From an uncultured Ruminococcus sp. (GTDB lineage: Bacteria > Bacillota > Clostridia > Oscillospirales > Acutalibacteraceae): a stretch of DNA of 64,000 nt. The stretch lies in assembly GCA_902798365.1 (NCBI GenBank), contig CADBWP010000020.1, positions 16,169 through 80,168 on the forward strand. Direction: 5' to 3'. Positions 44,079 to 53,670 of the stretch are shown here, piece after piece; within the stretch, counting starts at the first letter, position 1; every line of letters starts with the position of its first letter. The translations under genes and the position numbers were made by a program. The notes below the pieces were generated by a model. That model was given only the letters and a program-made list of their open reading frames with translations. It was not told where the DNA came from and searched no databases.

Positions 44079-46053
44079 GTTATTAAAGAAAATCAGCGTA
44101 AAAAAAGACCGGGCAACAAGGCAGACGTGGGTGGTTCCCGCCTGCTTCGGCATGTCGTGCCTTTTTACCGTTTTGTCGGTCGTGCTGCTTTGCATAAGGG
44201 GCTTTGACACCATGGAGCCCGAGTGGATATTCTCCGTCAGCGCCGACATTTTCTGCATGGCGGTGTGCGCCATGCTCTGCTTCAGCGCCACGCTCAACCC
44301 CAAGTCACAAAACGACGATACGCGCGTGTTTGTCACCCTGCTAATCACCAACGCCCTTGCGCTGTTTACTGACGAGGTGTGCTGGCTGGTTCAGGGAATA
44401 CCCGGGCTTGCGCAAATCAACCTTGTGGCAAACGTGCTGTTCTTTATGATGGGCTCGGTGCTTATTTATCTGTTTTGGGAATACATCCGCAGGGCGCTCA
44501 GGCTGAACGACAGACCGATGAGGATCGCCGACATGTTTGTCACGGTAATGCTCTATCCGTCGCTTATCCTGTGTCTTATCAACTTCTTTTACCCGCTGTT
44601 TTTCGAGATAGGTGCCGACGGCTTTTACCGACGCGCCGCCCAATGGGACGTAAGCCAGGTTTATCTCAGCATTACGCTCACGGTGGTAATAATCTCGATA
44701 ATTTGCTCAAAGGCGTCCAAAAAAGACCGCTTTGTTGCGGTGTCGTTCATCGCCATACCCATGCTCAACCAGATACTCACCGCAAACATATTCGGGCTTT
44801 CCACCCAGTACGCCGCCATGACGGTTTCGATAGTGCTCATTTACGGTGTGCTGTTTGCCGAGCGCGAAAAGGTGCTCGCCTCCACCGAAATGGAGCTCGG
44901 TGTGGCAACAAGGATTCAGGCAGATATGCTGCCGGGCGCCTTTCCGTTCTTGCCCGAGCGCACCGAGTTTGATCTGTACGCCTCAATGACCCCGGCGCGC
45001 GAGGTGGGCGGCGACTTTTACGACTTTTTCATGGTTGACGACAACCGTCTTGCGCTTGTCATCGCCGACGTTTCGGGCAAGGGCATCCCTGCCGCGCTGT
45101 TTATGATGGCTTCAAAGATTCTTATAAAAAACACCGTTATGACCGGCAAAAGCCCCGGCGAGGCGCTCGCGGCGGTCAACAACCAGATCTGCGAGAGCAA
45201 CCACGGCGAAATGTTCGTTACCGTGTGGCTCGGCATTTTAAGCCTTGACGACGGCACACTTGTAACCGCCAACGCGGGTCACGAGTACCCGGTAATAAAG
45301 ATCCCGGGCGGCGGCTTTGAGCTGAAAAAGTCAAAGCACAGCTTTGTTGTGGGCGGAATGAAGGGAATAAAATACAAGGAGTCTTCGATCACGCTCGAGC
45401 CGGATTCAAAGCTTTTTGTTTATACCGACGGCGTTCCCGAGGCCGAAAACGAGCAGGAGGAGCAGTACGGCTGCGACAGGCTGATCTACGTTCTTAACAA
45501 AAACAAAAACGCCGACCCTCACGGACTGCTTGACGCCGTAAGCGCCGACGTAGGCGCGTTCGTTTGCGACAGGTCGCAGTTTGACGATTTGACGATGCTC
45601 TGTGTTCACTACAGGGGCAGGGCTTATAAGGAGCTCACCGTTCCTGCCACGGTGGATAATATAGATGATGTGACCGATTTTGTTAACGGACAGCTTGAAG
45701 AGCTCGGCTGTCCGCCCAAGGTGCAGATGCAGATCGCCATAGTCATAGACGAGCTGTTCGGCAATATAGCAAAATACGCCTACGCACCCGGCACAGGCGA
45801 CGCCACCGTGCAGTTCGGCACGGAAAAGGGCGGTACAACGGCAGTCATAAGGTTTATCGACAACGGAAGGCAGTTTGATCCGCTCAATCAGGCGGAGCCG
45901 GACGTTCACGCCCCGGCAAGCGAAAGAAAAGAGGGCGGACTGGGTATCTTCCTTGTGAAGAAAACCATGAGCTCGGTCGAATATGAATACAAAGACGGCA
46001 AAAACATCCTCACCGTAAAAAAGGATCTGCAACAGAAAGGCAAGGCAAAATGA
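44071..46053 (+). CDS. Multi-helix membrane PP2C phosphatase with C-terminal HATPase domain
   Basis: 660 residues. About seven to eight membrane helices (residues 20-265) precede a linker helix, a SpoIIE/RsbU-type PP2C domain (REVGGDFYDFF about 310, IADVSGKGIPAALFM, NAGHEYPV, YTDGVPEA), then a GHKL HATPase domain with VIDELFGNIAKYAY (about 557) and GGLGIFLVK. It combines, in one chain, the phosphatase and the kinase-like activity that usually sit in separate partner-switching proteins. ATG 44071 is chosen because CGGGGAAAG lies just upstream; it overlaps the previous gene by 8 bases. The likely substrate is the STAS protein encoded two genes downstream. Confidence 0.9.
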   Translation: MSELLKKISVKKDRATRQTWVVPACFGMSCLFTVLSVVLLCIRGFDTMEPEWIFSVSADIFCMAVCAMLCFSATLNPKSQNDDTRVFVTLLITNALALFTDEVCWLVQGIPGLAQINLVANVLFFMMGSVLIYLFWEYIRRALRLNDRPMRIADMFVTVMLYPSLILCLINFFYPLFFEIGADGFYRRAAQWDVSQVYLSITLTVVIISIICSKASKKDRFVAVSFIAIPMLNQILTANIFGLSTQYAAMTVSIVLIYGVLFAEREKVLASTEMELGVATRIQADMLPGAFPFLPERTEFDLYASMTPAREVGGDFYDFFMVDDNRLALVIADVSGKGIPAALFMMASKILIKNTVMTGKSPGEALAAVNNQICESNHGEMFVTVWLGILSLDDGTLVTANAGHEYPVIKIPGGGFELKKSKHSFVVGGMKGIKYKESSITLEPDSKLFVYTDGVPEAENEQEEQYGCDRLIYVLNKNKNADPHGLLDAVSADVGAFVCDRSQFDDLTMLCVHYRGRAYKELTVPATVDNIDDVTDFVNGQLEELGCPPKVQMQIAIVIDELFGNIAKYAYAPGTGDATVQFGTEKGGTTAVIRFIDNGRQFDPLNQAEPDVHAPASERKEGGLGIFLVKKTMSSVEYEYKDGKNILTVKKDLQQKGKAK

Positions 46054-47819
46054 AAAACAACGGACAGATAATAAGCCGCTTGTTCCGCAAATCGGTAATA
46101 AGCATAATAGCAGCCGCGGTCGCCACCATGGTGGGTATAGTTATCGACGGCATAGTTATCGGCAGGTTCCTCGGCTCCGACAGCATGGCGGCTTACGGGC
46201 TTGTCACCCCCATAATAAACCTTGCCACGGCGTTCAGCGGCATACTTGCAACGGGTGCGCAGGTCATATGCGCCCAGCACCTTGGCGCAGGCAACGCGGG
46301 CAAGGCGCGCCGCGCGTTTTCAATGTGCATGGTCGTTACGGTCATCGTTTCGGCGCTGCTTATGGCGGCGGTGCTCATTTTCAGAGATAACATCGCGGTA
46401 ATGCTCGGAGCCCACGGCAAATCCGCGCATCTGCTTGGGCTCACCTCCGACTACCTTTTGGGCGTGGTGTTCTCGTTCCCGTGCGTGCTGTTTTTGTTTG
46501 AGTTCAACTCGCTCATGCGCCTTGACGGCGACGCAAACCGCGTCATAGTTGCCGTTGTGGTCATGACGGTGCTCGACATTGCCGGAGACCTTGTAAACGC
46601 GCTTGTTATCCACGGCGGAATGTTGGGCATGGGACTCACCACCTCAATGAGCTATCTCGCGGCGCTGGTCATCATGCTGCTCCACTTTACCAAAAAGGAT
46701 ATCATATTCAAGTTTTCATTAAAGGATCTGCGCCTAAAGGACCTTGGCGACATCATCCTCACGGGCTCTTCCTCTGCGGTTGGCTCCGCTTCGTCAATGC
46801 TGCGCAACGCCGTGCTCAACCAGATAATGGTTGCCACCGTGCTTTCAAGCACCGCCGTGGCGGCGCTGGGCGTTGTCAACACGGTGTTCAACTTTACGTC
46901 CTCCACCATGCTGGGCGTTGCCATGACCACCGCCATGATAGCCGGCATGATACTGGGCGAGCAGGACAGAACCGCCGCCGAGGCGCTTATCAAGGTCACG
47001 GTAAAGATGAGCCTTTTGGTGGGCGGCATACTCACCGCGGTGCTTTTGATTTTTGCCGACCTTATCGCGGGAGCCTTCGGAGGCTCCGACGGCGCTCAGA
47101 TGGTGGAGCTTGCCTCGCGCGGTCTGCGCATTTACGCTCTGAGCATATTGTTTTACGGCTTCAACGTGGCGTTTATCAACTACACCCAGGGCATGCGCCG
47201 CATGGCTCTGTCCAACACCGTCTGCTTCCTCGTCAACTTCCCGTTTGTTGTTCTGCCCGCGCTGGCTCTGTTCGGAGTCCTTGACGCCGACGCCGTGTGG
47301 TGGGCGTTCATCATAGGCGAAACGCTCAGCCTGATACTCATATTCATAATGGCAGGCATAAAAAAACGCGGCATTCCCTTTGCGGCAAAGGACTTTCTGT
47401 TCCTTAAGGAGCCGTTCGGCGTGCCCGAGGAAGACGTTATGGATTTTTCCGTAACAGCCTCACAGGACGTTGTTGCCGCCAGCGCGGCCGTGGAGGAGTT
47501 CTGCACCGCCAAGGGCGCAGACAAAAAGCAGAGCATGATGCTCGCCCTGTTTGTTGAGGAGCTGAGCAACAACATCATTCAGTTTGGCTTTGCCGACGGC
47601 AAAAAGCACAGCATAGATGTGCGCGTTATGAAGCGCGACGACGGCTGGACGCTGCGTATGCGCGACGACTGCAATAAATTTGACCCTACCGAGTGGATAA
47701 AGCTGCACGATACGGAGGATCCTACAAAGAACATAGGCATCCGTATGGTGTGCGGTATGGCTAAGGACGTAAAATACCTGAGCACACTCGATTTGAATAA
47801 CATAAACATAACAATATAA
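46050..47819 (+). CDS. MATE-family transporter fused to an RsbW/SpoIIAB-like HATPase domain
   Basis: 589 residues. Residues 1-445 form a MATE-type transporter with about 12 helices and duplicated halves. Residues 460-589 are a cytoplasmic GHKL ATPase domain: ALFVEELSNNIIQFGFADG holds the N-box (E-x3-N, about 503-510), MRDDCNKFDP the G1 box, and NIGIRMVCGMAKDV the G2 region. The HATPase resembles anti-sigma kinases of the RsbW/SpoIIAB group. The gene overlaps the PP2C-HATPase gene by 4 bases and is followed by a STAS antagonist 13 bases later, so transport may be coupled to partner switching. No catalytic data can be inferred. Confidence 0.88.
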   Translation: MKNNGQIISRLFRKSVISIIAAAVATMVGIVIDGIVIGRFLGSDSMAAYGLVTPIINLATAFSGILATGAQVICAQHLGAGNAGKARRAFSMCMVVTVIVSALLMAAVLIFRDNIAVMLGAHGKSAHLLGLTSDYLLGVVFSFPCVLFLFEFNSLMRLDGDANRVIVAVVVMTVLDIAGDLVNALVIHGGMLGMGLTTSMSYLAALVIMLLHFTKKDIIFKFSLKDLRLKDLGDIILTGSSSAVGSASSMLRNAVLNQIMVATVLSSTAVAALGVVNTVFNFTSSTMLGVAMTTAMIAGMILGEQDRTAAEALIKVTVKMSLLVGGILTAVLLIFADLIAGAFGGSDGAQMVELASRGLRIYALSILFYGFNVAFINYTQGMRRMALSNTVCFLVNFPFVVLPALALFGVLDADAVWWAFIIGETLSLILIFIMAGIKKRGIPFAAKDFLFLKEPFGVPEEDVMDFSVTASQDVVAASAAVEEFCTAKGADKKQSMMLALFVEELSNNIIQFGFADGKKHSIDVRVMKRDDGWTLRMRDDCNKFDPTEWIKLHDTEDPTKNIGIRMVCGMAKDVKYLSTLDLNNINITI

Positions 47820-47832
47820 GGAGAGAATCACT

Positions 47833-48138
47833 ATGAACATCAAAAAGAAAAAAGATGGAAGCAAGCTCACAGTAGCGATTTCGGGACGCATAGACACAGC
47901 AACGTCTCCCGAGGTTGACAAATTTGTAAACGAGAATCTCGACGGCGTAACCAGCCTTGTTCTCGATTTTAAAGAGGTAAACTACGTCTCATCGGCAGGA
48001 CTGCGCGTGCTTCTGTCGCTTCACAAAAAAATGATGTCGGGCGGCGAAATGAAGCTCATCAACGTGGGCGAGGTAGTGAGCGACGTTTTTGAAGTCACCG
48101 GCTTTGACGAGATCCTTAACTACGAAACGGGCGAATGA
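47833..48138 (+). CDS. STAS-domain anti-sigma factor antagonist (SpoIIAA/RsbV-like)
   Basis: 101 residues, the size of a single STAS domain. The phosphorylatable serine motif is present: VNYVSSAGLRVLLSLHKK (about residues 49-66). It also has ISGRIDTATSPEVDKFV at the N-terminus. Such proteins are phosphorylated by HATPase kinases and dephosphorylated by PP2C phosphatases; the dephosphorylated form releases a bound target. AAGGAGAG lies 8 bases upstream. The neighbouring genes supply both phosphatase and kinase-like domains, but no sigma factor is in the window, so the final target is unknown. Confidence 0.93.
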   Translation: MNIKKKKDGSKLTVAISGRIDTATSPEVDKFVNENLDGVTSLVLDFKEVNYVSSAGLRVLLSLHKKMMSGGEMKLINVGEVVSDVFEVTGFDEILNYETGE

Positions 48139-51128
48139 CAATGAACATACTTCAATTGCTTGAAAGCTACACAAAGCAAAGCCCCAACTCTGCGATTCTG
48201 TTTGACGAGGCGCACTCCAAGGGCATAACCTATGCGCAGCTTGACGACCTGAGCGGCCGCGTATATGCCTATCTTTCCCAGAAGGGCGTGGGCAAGGAGG
48301 ACTTTGTGCTCATAAACCTGCCGCGCGGCATTATGCCGATAATAGCCATGGTGGGCGTGTGGAAGTGCGGAGCCGCCTGGGCGCTGGTAGAGGATACCTA
48401 CGCCCCCGAGCGCATAGATTTTATCAGACACGACTGCGGCTGCAAAACCGAGCTTAACGCGCAGGCCTGGGACGAGGTGCTCAACACGGCGCCCAAAAGC
48501 GGATATGCCGTGGCGGACGATCACGACGCTGCATACGCAATTTATACCTCGGGCACCACGGGCAACCCCAAGGGCGTGCTGCACGAGTACGGCAACCTCA
48601 AGCGCGCCATCGACTCGGTCAGCGTTGACGGTCAAAACCCATTCAACGGCAAGGACAGGCTCGCCCTGCTTGCTCCGATGAACTTTGTGGCGTCGGTCAT
48701 CGTCATACTAAAGGCGCTCAGCATTTGCGGCGGCAAAACCTTTGTGGTAAGCTACGCCACCATCAAAAACCCCGCCGCTCTCAAAAAATTCTTCTTTGAA
48801 AAGCGCATTTCCATCACGTTTTTAACGCCGTCCTATGTTCGTATGCTCGGCAACAAAACGGGTCCGTTCCTGCGCATGCTGTTTGTGGGCAGCGAGCCCG
48901 CCAACAATATCTACAACAAAAGCCTTGACCTTATAAATATCTACGCCGCGTCCGAAAGCGGCTTTGCCGTGGGCGTGTTCAAAATCGACAGGGCTTACGA
49001 GACCTGCCCCATAGGCAAGCCCGAGATCGACTGCCCCATAACGCTTCTTACCGAGGACGGGGAAGAGGCAGGCGACGGCGAGATAGGCGAGCTGTGCTTT
49101 GACAACCCCTATGTGCGCGGCTATATCAATCTTCCCGAGGAGACCGCGGCGGCGTTCAAAGACGGCGTTTATCACACGGGCGACCTTGCTCGCGTTGACG
49201 AAAACGGCAACTATCTGCTGCTCGGACGCTCGGGCGACATGATAAAGATAAACGGAAACCGCATAGAGCCCGCCGAGATAGAAGCCTCGGTAAAGCAGGT
49301 GCTCGGCATTGACTGGGCGGCGGCGCGCGGCTTTGAGGAAAACGGCAAAAGCTACCTCTGCGCCTACTACACCGCCGATGTTGAGGTGGATCGTGACAAA
49401 ATGCGCGAGGAGCTTTCAAAGCGCCTTCCGTACTACATGATCCCCGCTTATTACATCAAAATAGACAAGGTGCCGCTTAAGTCGAACGGCAAAATGGACA
49501 GAAGAGCTCTGCCCAAGCCCGACGCCTCCGACTTTCAAACCGACTATGCCGCGCCCGAAAACGAGACGCAGCAGCAGCTTTGCGACGCCATGGCAAAGGT
49601 GCTCAAGCTGGAAAGATTCGGCATAAACGACGACTTTTACGAGCTGGGCGGCGACTCTCTCGGCTCCATCAAGGTCATCACCGAAAGCGGACTGCCCGGG
49701 CTTAACGCAAGCGAGATCTTCCGCGGCAGAACGCCTAAGAAGATAGCTGCGCTTTATGAGGAAAACCACGCGAACGACGACGGCGAATCGCCCGAGGTCA
49801 AGAACGCGCGCGCAATGAAAGCCGATCATCCGCTCACCGCCGAGCAGCTTTATATGGTTGACTACCAGCTTTATACGCCCAAATCCACCATGTACAACCT
49901 GTTCACCATGATGAAGGTGGATAAGGACATGTTCGACATGGAAAAAATGGCCGATGCAATGCACACGGTCATCCGCAACCACTCCGCGCTGCTCACCACC
50001 TTCTGCTTCAACGCCGACGGCGAGATAGTTCAACGCTACACCCCCGACGTGCTTCAGGATATACACGTTGAAAAAATAAGCGAGTTCGAGTTTGGCAACC
50101 TTAAGGACACGCTTGTGCAGCCCTTTAAGATTATAGGCGGCTGCCTGCACCGCTGCCGCGTTTTCGAGACCGAGAAAAACGGCTACATCTTCTTTGACGT
50201 TCACCACACCCTGTTTGACGGCACCTCTCTCAAGGTGTTCATGCAGAACGTGGGCAAGGCGTATATGGGTATGCAGCCCGACCCCGACCTGTATTACCTC
50301 ATCCTGCAAAACCGCGAGGACGAGGCAAAAACAGACTTTTACGAGGAAAGCAGACGCTATTTTGAGGAGCTGTTCGATGGCGTTGAGTGGTCAAGCTACC
50401 CCAATGCGGATCACGAGTCGCGCGAAAACGACATGGGCGAGCTGTTTGCGCCCATAGGCATAGAGCAGCCCCAGATGAAGGCGGTGGAACGCCACTACCG
50501 CATAAGCCGCAACGAGTTCTTCATCTCTGTTGCCGCACTTGCGATCTCAATATACAACAAGAAAAACGACATAAAGCTTTCGTGGATATACAACGGCCGC
50601 GAGGATGTTTTGGCAATGAATTCCGTGGGACTTTTGTTCCGCGACCTTCCCGTGGGTCTGCGCCTGCGCGACGACCTTACCCTGCGCGAGCTGTTCGCCG
50701 AGGTGCACGGTCAGGTGCAAAAGGGCATAGAGCACAGCTGCTATCCCTATGTTGACGTTCACAACCAGGCCGGCGGCTCCGAGGCGGCGTACCTGCTTTA
50801 TCAGCGCGACATCCGCGACATGGGCGGCTTTGAGGGCATGGACGTCGAAACCATAGACATCCGCCAAAACCAGGCTGCCTCACAGACCGTTCTCGATATG
50901 GAGATACTCGACGGCGCCGAGGGTCTTGTGCTTATGATAGACTACACCGCAAGTATTTACAACGACGAAAGCATGGAGCGCTTTAAGGACATATTTGTAA
51001 GGGTAGCGCAGGGTCTTGCCACCCACAACTCACAGACCGACGTCACCGTTGGCGAGCTGCGCAAAAAGTGCAGCAGCCACAAAAGCTTCTTTGATACCGT
51101 CAAGGGCGTATTCAGGAGAAAGAAATGA
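48135..51128 (+). CDS. Nonribosomal peptide synthetase, A-PCP-C
   Basis: 997 residues: adenylation domain with YTSGTTGNPKGV (about 137), carrier domain ELGGDSLGS (about 502-510) and a condensation domain with intact HHTLFDG (about 690). It ends shortly after the C domain without release domain. As in the first A domain of the larger NRPS, the FDxS motif reads FVAS (NFVASV, about 182), so the amino-group Asp is absent, pointing to a non-amino-acid substrate. The C-terminal C domain could hand its acyl group to an amine on another protein or a free amine. The start ATG overlaps the STAS stop codon (ATGA); a second ATG at 48141 is an alternative. Confidence 0.9.
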   Translation: MTMNILQLLESYTKQSPNSAILFDEAHSKGITYAQLDDLSGRVYAYLSQKGVGKEDFVLINLPRGIMPIIAMVGVWKCGAAWALVEDTYAPERIDFIRHDCGCKTELNAQAWDEVLNTAPKSGYAVADDHDAAYAIYTSGTTGNPKGVLHEYGNLKRAIDSVSVDGQNPFNGKDRLALLAPMNFVASVIVILKALSICGGKTFVVSYATIKNPAALKKFFFEKRISITFLTPSYVRMLGNKTGPFLRMLFVGSEPANNIYNKSLDLINIYAASESGFAVGVFKIDRAYETCPIGKPEIDCPITLLTEDGEEAGDGEIGELCFDNPYVRGYINLPEETAAAFKDGVYHTGDLARVDENGNYLLLGRSGDMIKINGNRIEPAEIEASVKQVLGIDWAAARGFEENGKSYLCAYYTADVEVDRDKMREELSKRLPYYMIPAYYIKIDKVPLKSNGKMDRRALPKPDASDFQTDYAAPENETQQQLCDAMAKVLKLERFGINDDFYELGGDSLGSIKVITESGLPGLNASEIFRGRTPKKIAALYEENHANDDGESPEVKNARAMKADHPLTAEQLYMVDYQLYTPKSTMYNLFTMMKVDKDMFDMEKMADAMHTVIRNHSALLTTFCFNADGEIVQRYTPDVLQDIHVEKISEFEFGNLKDTLVQPFKIIGGCLHRCRVFETEKNGYIFFDVHHTLFDGTSLKVFMQNVGKAYMGMQPDPDLYYLILQNREDEAKTDFYEESRRYFEELFDGVEWSSYPNADHESRENDMGELFAPIGIEQPQMKAVERHYRISRNEFFISVAALAISIYNKKNDIKLSWIYNGREDVLAMNSVGLLFRDLPVGLRLRDDLTLRELFAEVHGQVQKGIEHSCYPYVDVHNQAGGSEAAYLLYQRDIRDMGGFEGMDVETIDIRQNQAASQTVLDMEILDGAEGLVLMIDYTASIYNDESMERFKDIFVRVAQGLATHNSQTDVTVGELRKKCSSHKSFFDTVKGVFRRKK

Positions 51129-52801
51129 CAAGGGAATCAGTTGACAGGATCCGTGACAGCTACGGTCAAAACCAAATCATAACAGGCGAATACGAGGCGG
51201 AGCTCTCCGCAAAATGCACCAACGGCGTTTTTGTGGGCGCACGCGACGGTGACACGGTCGCATTTCGCGGTATCCCCTTTGCAAAGCCCCCCGTGGGCAC
51301 GCTCAGGTGGAAGGCTCCCATGCCCGCAGACGACGGCGACACGGTCTATGAGGCGTACTACAACGGCAAATCGCCGCTGCAAACCGAATGGCCCAGCGAG
51401 CAGGCGTCGTTTTATCCGCGCGGCGAGGACTGCCTTTATCTCAACGTATGGAAAAGCCTTTCCGACGAAAAGCCGGGCAAGCCTGTCATGGTGTTCTTCC
51501 ACGGCGGCTCCTACGGCTGGGGCGGCACCGCCGACCCGTTGTACAACGGCCGCAGCCTTGTCGGCAGGCAGTCGGACATAATCCTTGTCACCGTGGGCTA
51601 CCGCGTGGGAATAATGGGCTTTGTCGATCTGTCTTCCTTCAAGGGCGGCGAGGACTATCCCGACGCGCCCAACCTCGGTTTGCTCGATCAGATCGAGGCG
51701 CTGCGCTGGATCCGCAAAAACATCGGCGCGTTCGGCGGCGATCCGCAAAACGTGACCGTATTCGGAGAATCCGCAGGCGGCGGAAGCGTTTCGCTGCTGC
51801 CGATAATCCCGCAGGCAAAGGGCTTGTTCCGCCGTGTAATCGCAGAAAGCGGATCGGTTGCGCTCACCTTCTCAAAGGAGGAGTGCCGCGAGTTTTCGAT
51901 TCGTCTCAGGCGCGAGAGCGGCGCAATATCAACGGAGGAGCTGCTTGCCCTCAGCGAGAAGGAGCTGCTCGTCATAAACGAAAAGCTCAACGAGTACAAC
52001 AACTTTCCGCAGCGCGACGGCAGGCTGATACCGCTCGACCCGTATGCGCCCTATGAAAACGGCGACACCGCCGACGTGGATATCCTCATCGGCACAAATT
52101 CCGAGGAAATGAACTATTGGATAGGCGAGATAGGCGGGCTGATACCCTTCCGCTTCAGCATTCCCGTCAAGTTTGAAAACGACATGAAGCTTCTTCCGCC
52201 CGCTGACAAAAAGCGCGTAAAGCTGTTTATGGACAGCGTGAAGGGGCACAGCATGTGGAAGATGGCGCGGTTTTATGACGAGATGATGTTCCGCCTGCCC
52301 GCCATCGAGCAGGCGGAGCTCCACCGCAAAAACGGCGGCAGGGCATATATGTATTACTGGACGGTGCCCTCAAAGCTTCCGCTTCGCAAGGCGTGCCACG
52401 CCGTAGAGCTCGCCTATGTTTTCGGCAATCTTGAAGAAACCATATATACTGGCGAAATAGCCGACGAGGCGCTGTCCGACACCGTGATGCAGATGTGGAC
52501 AAACTTTGCACGCACGGGCGACCCCTCTGCAGGCGACATCATCTGGGAGGAATACACCGCCGACAAGCGCGGCACAATGCTTATCTCGCGCGAGCCTCAC
52601 ATGGAGTACGACGTGCTGGGCAGGCGCCGCGAGCTGCTGTCTCCGCTGCTCAGGCATATGATAAACCCGTCCTATGCAACGCTAGACTACAACGTGCCCT
52701 TTGTAAGAAAGGCTGTGGCGCGCAGCGTGCTGCTCGCGACGGGCATTGCGGGAATAGCGTTTGCGGCGGTAAAAATATTCAAAAAACGAAAAGAGGAATA
52801 A
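51125..52801 (+). CDS. Type B carboxylesterase with C-terminal membrane helix
   Basis: 558 residues of the carboxylesterase/para-nitrobenzyl esterase family. Visible features: FRGIPFAKPPVGTLRW, oxyanion region FFHGGSYGWG (about 125), catalytic serine in FGESAGGGS (about 214-222), and a C-terminal hydrophobic helix (about 535-552) followed by KKRKEE, so the enzyme is probably membrane-anchored by its tail. The catalytic Glu and His are expected near 328 and 427 (HAVELAY). It overlaps the NRPS stop codon by ATGA and may hydrolyse or transesterify the product. Substrate unknown. Confidence 0.88.
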   Translation: MTRESVDRIRDSYGQNQIITGEYEAELSAKCTNGVFVGARDGDTVAFRGIPFAKPPVGTLRWKAPMPADDGDTVYEAYYNGKSPLQTEWPSEQASFYPRGEDCLYLNVWKSLSDEKPGKPVMVFFHGGSYGWGGTADPLYNGRSLVGRQSDIILVTVGYRVGIMGFVDLSSFKGGEDYPDAPNLGLLDQIEALRWIRKNIGAFGGDPQNVTVFGESAGGGSVSLLPIIPQAKGLFRRVIAESGSVALTFSKEECREFSIRLRRESGAISTEELLALSEKELLVINEKLNEYNNFPQRDGRLIPLDPYAPYENGDTADVDILIGTNSEEMNYWIGEIGGLIPFRFSIPVKFENDMKLLPPADKKRVKLFMDSVKGHSMWKMARFYDEMMFRLPAIEQAELHRKNGGRAYMYYWTVPSKLPLRKACHAVELAYVFGNLEETIYTGEIADEALSDTVMQMWTNFARTGDPSAGDIIWEEYTADKRGTMLISREPHMEYDVLGRRRELLSPLLRHMINPSYATLDYNVPFVRKAVARSVLLATGIAGIAFAAVKIFKKRKEE

Positions 52802-52802
52802 T

Positions 52803-53660
52803 ATGAGCAGAATAAACCAACCAAATCAGACAAATCAGACAAAAACAAAAAGCACCTTTTTGTCGTCAAACCCCGTTATGCGCAGGCTCGACAAGGTGCA
52901 TGAGGTTTCGGCGGACAACGCCGCAAGCTACGGCGGAATAGCCGGAAAGACGATTTATTTCCTGCTGTTCACCATTGCAGGAATCGTTATCCAGCTTGCC
53001 GCGGCGCAGTACCTTGCGTCGGGAGAGACCTTCAATATCGACTACAAGGGCTTTGAGGTACAGCTTTACCAAACCGAGGTGTTCGTGCTTGCAGGTTCGG
53101 TCATCGCCGCAATAGTGTTCCAGCTTTTAGCGTTCTTTGCACGCCCCACCACACCCGTAACGGGTGCGCTTTACTGCATCACCCAGGGCTATTTCATCTC
53201 GTTCCTTGTGTTCAAGGTGCTCGGCGCTTATGACATGCAGTACCTCGGCGCGCTGGCTCTGCTCATCACCATGCTCATCATTACGATAATGGCGATACTG
53301 TATGCCACGGGCGCCATACGCGTAACAAAGAAGTTCAAAATGGTCATCCTCACCCTGTTTATCACGGTCATTTCGGCTTCGGTGCTCACCTTTGTGGGCT
53401 ATTTCATCCCCTTCACCAGACCCATGGTTCAGGCGATGCAGCAAAACTTTGCCCTGTCGATCGTTTTCGGCGTCATCTTCATAATAATAGCTGCGCTGTT
53501 CCTTATCTGCGACTTCGACACCATCGACCACGTGGTAAAGGACAGACTTCCCAAAAAGTACGAGTGGCAGGCGGCGTTCGGACTTTCCTTCACCGTAATC
53601 TGGCTCTATCTTAAGGTGCTCGACCTTATCATCACCATCGCAGGCAAGAATAATAAATAA
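52803..53660 (+). CDS. Bax inhibitor-1/YccA-like membrane protein
   Basis: 285 residues with seven predicted membrane helices after a 45-residue polar N-terminus rich in Asn, Gln and Thr. The order of helices, the ITQGYFISFL stretch and the acidic C-terminal CDFDTIDHVV region fit the Bax inhibitor-1 (TMBIM) family, whose bacterial members are proposed calcium or proton leak channels. It follows the esterase gene by one base and is the last gene of the operon, ended by the hairpin at 53671. Its link to the peptide pathway is unknown. Confidence 0.82.
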   Translation: MSRINQPNQTNQTKTKSTFLSSNPVMRRLDKVHEVSADNAASYGGIAGKTIYFLLFTIAGIVIQLAAAQYLASGETFNIDYKGFEVQLYQTEVFVLAGSVIAAIVFQLLAFFARPTTPVTGALYCITQGYFISFLVFKVLGAYDMQYLGALALLITMLIITIMAILYATGAIRVTKKFKMVILTLFITVISASVLTFVGYFIPFTRPMVQAMQQNFALSIVFGVIFIIIAALFLICDFDTIDHVVKDRLPKKYEWQAAFGLSFTVIWLYLKVLDLIITIAGKNNK

Positions 53661-53670
53661 ATGCGACAAA

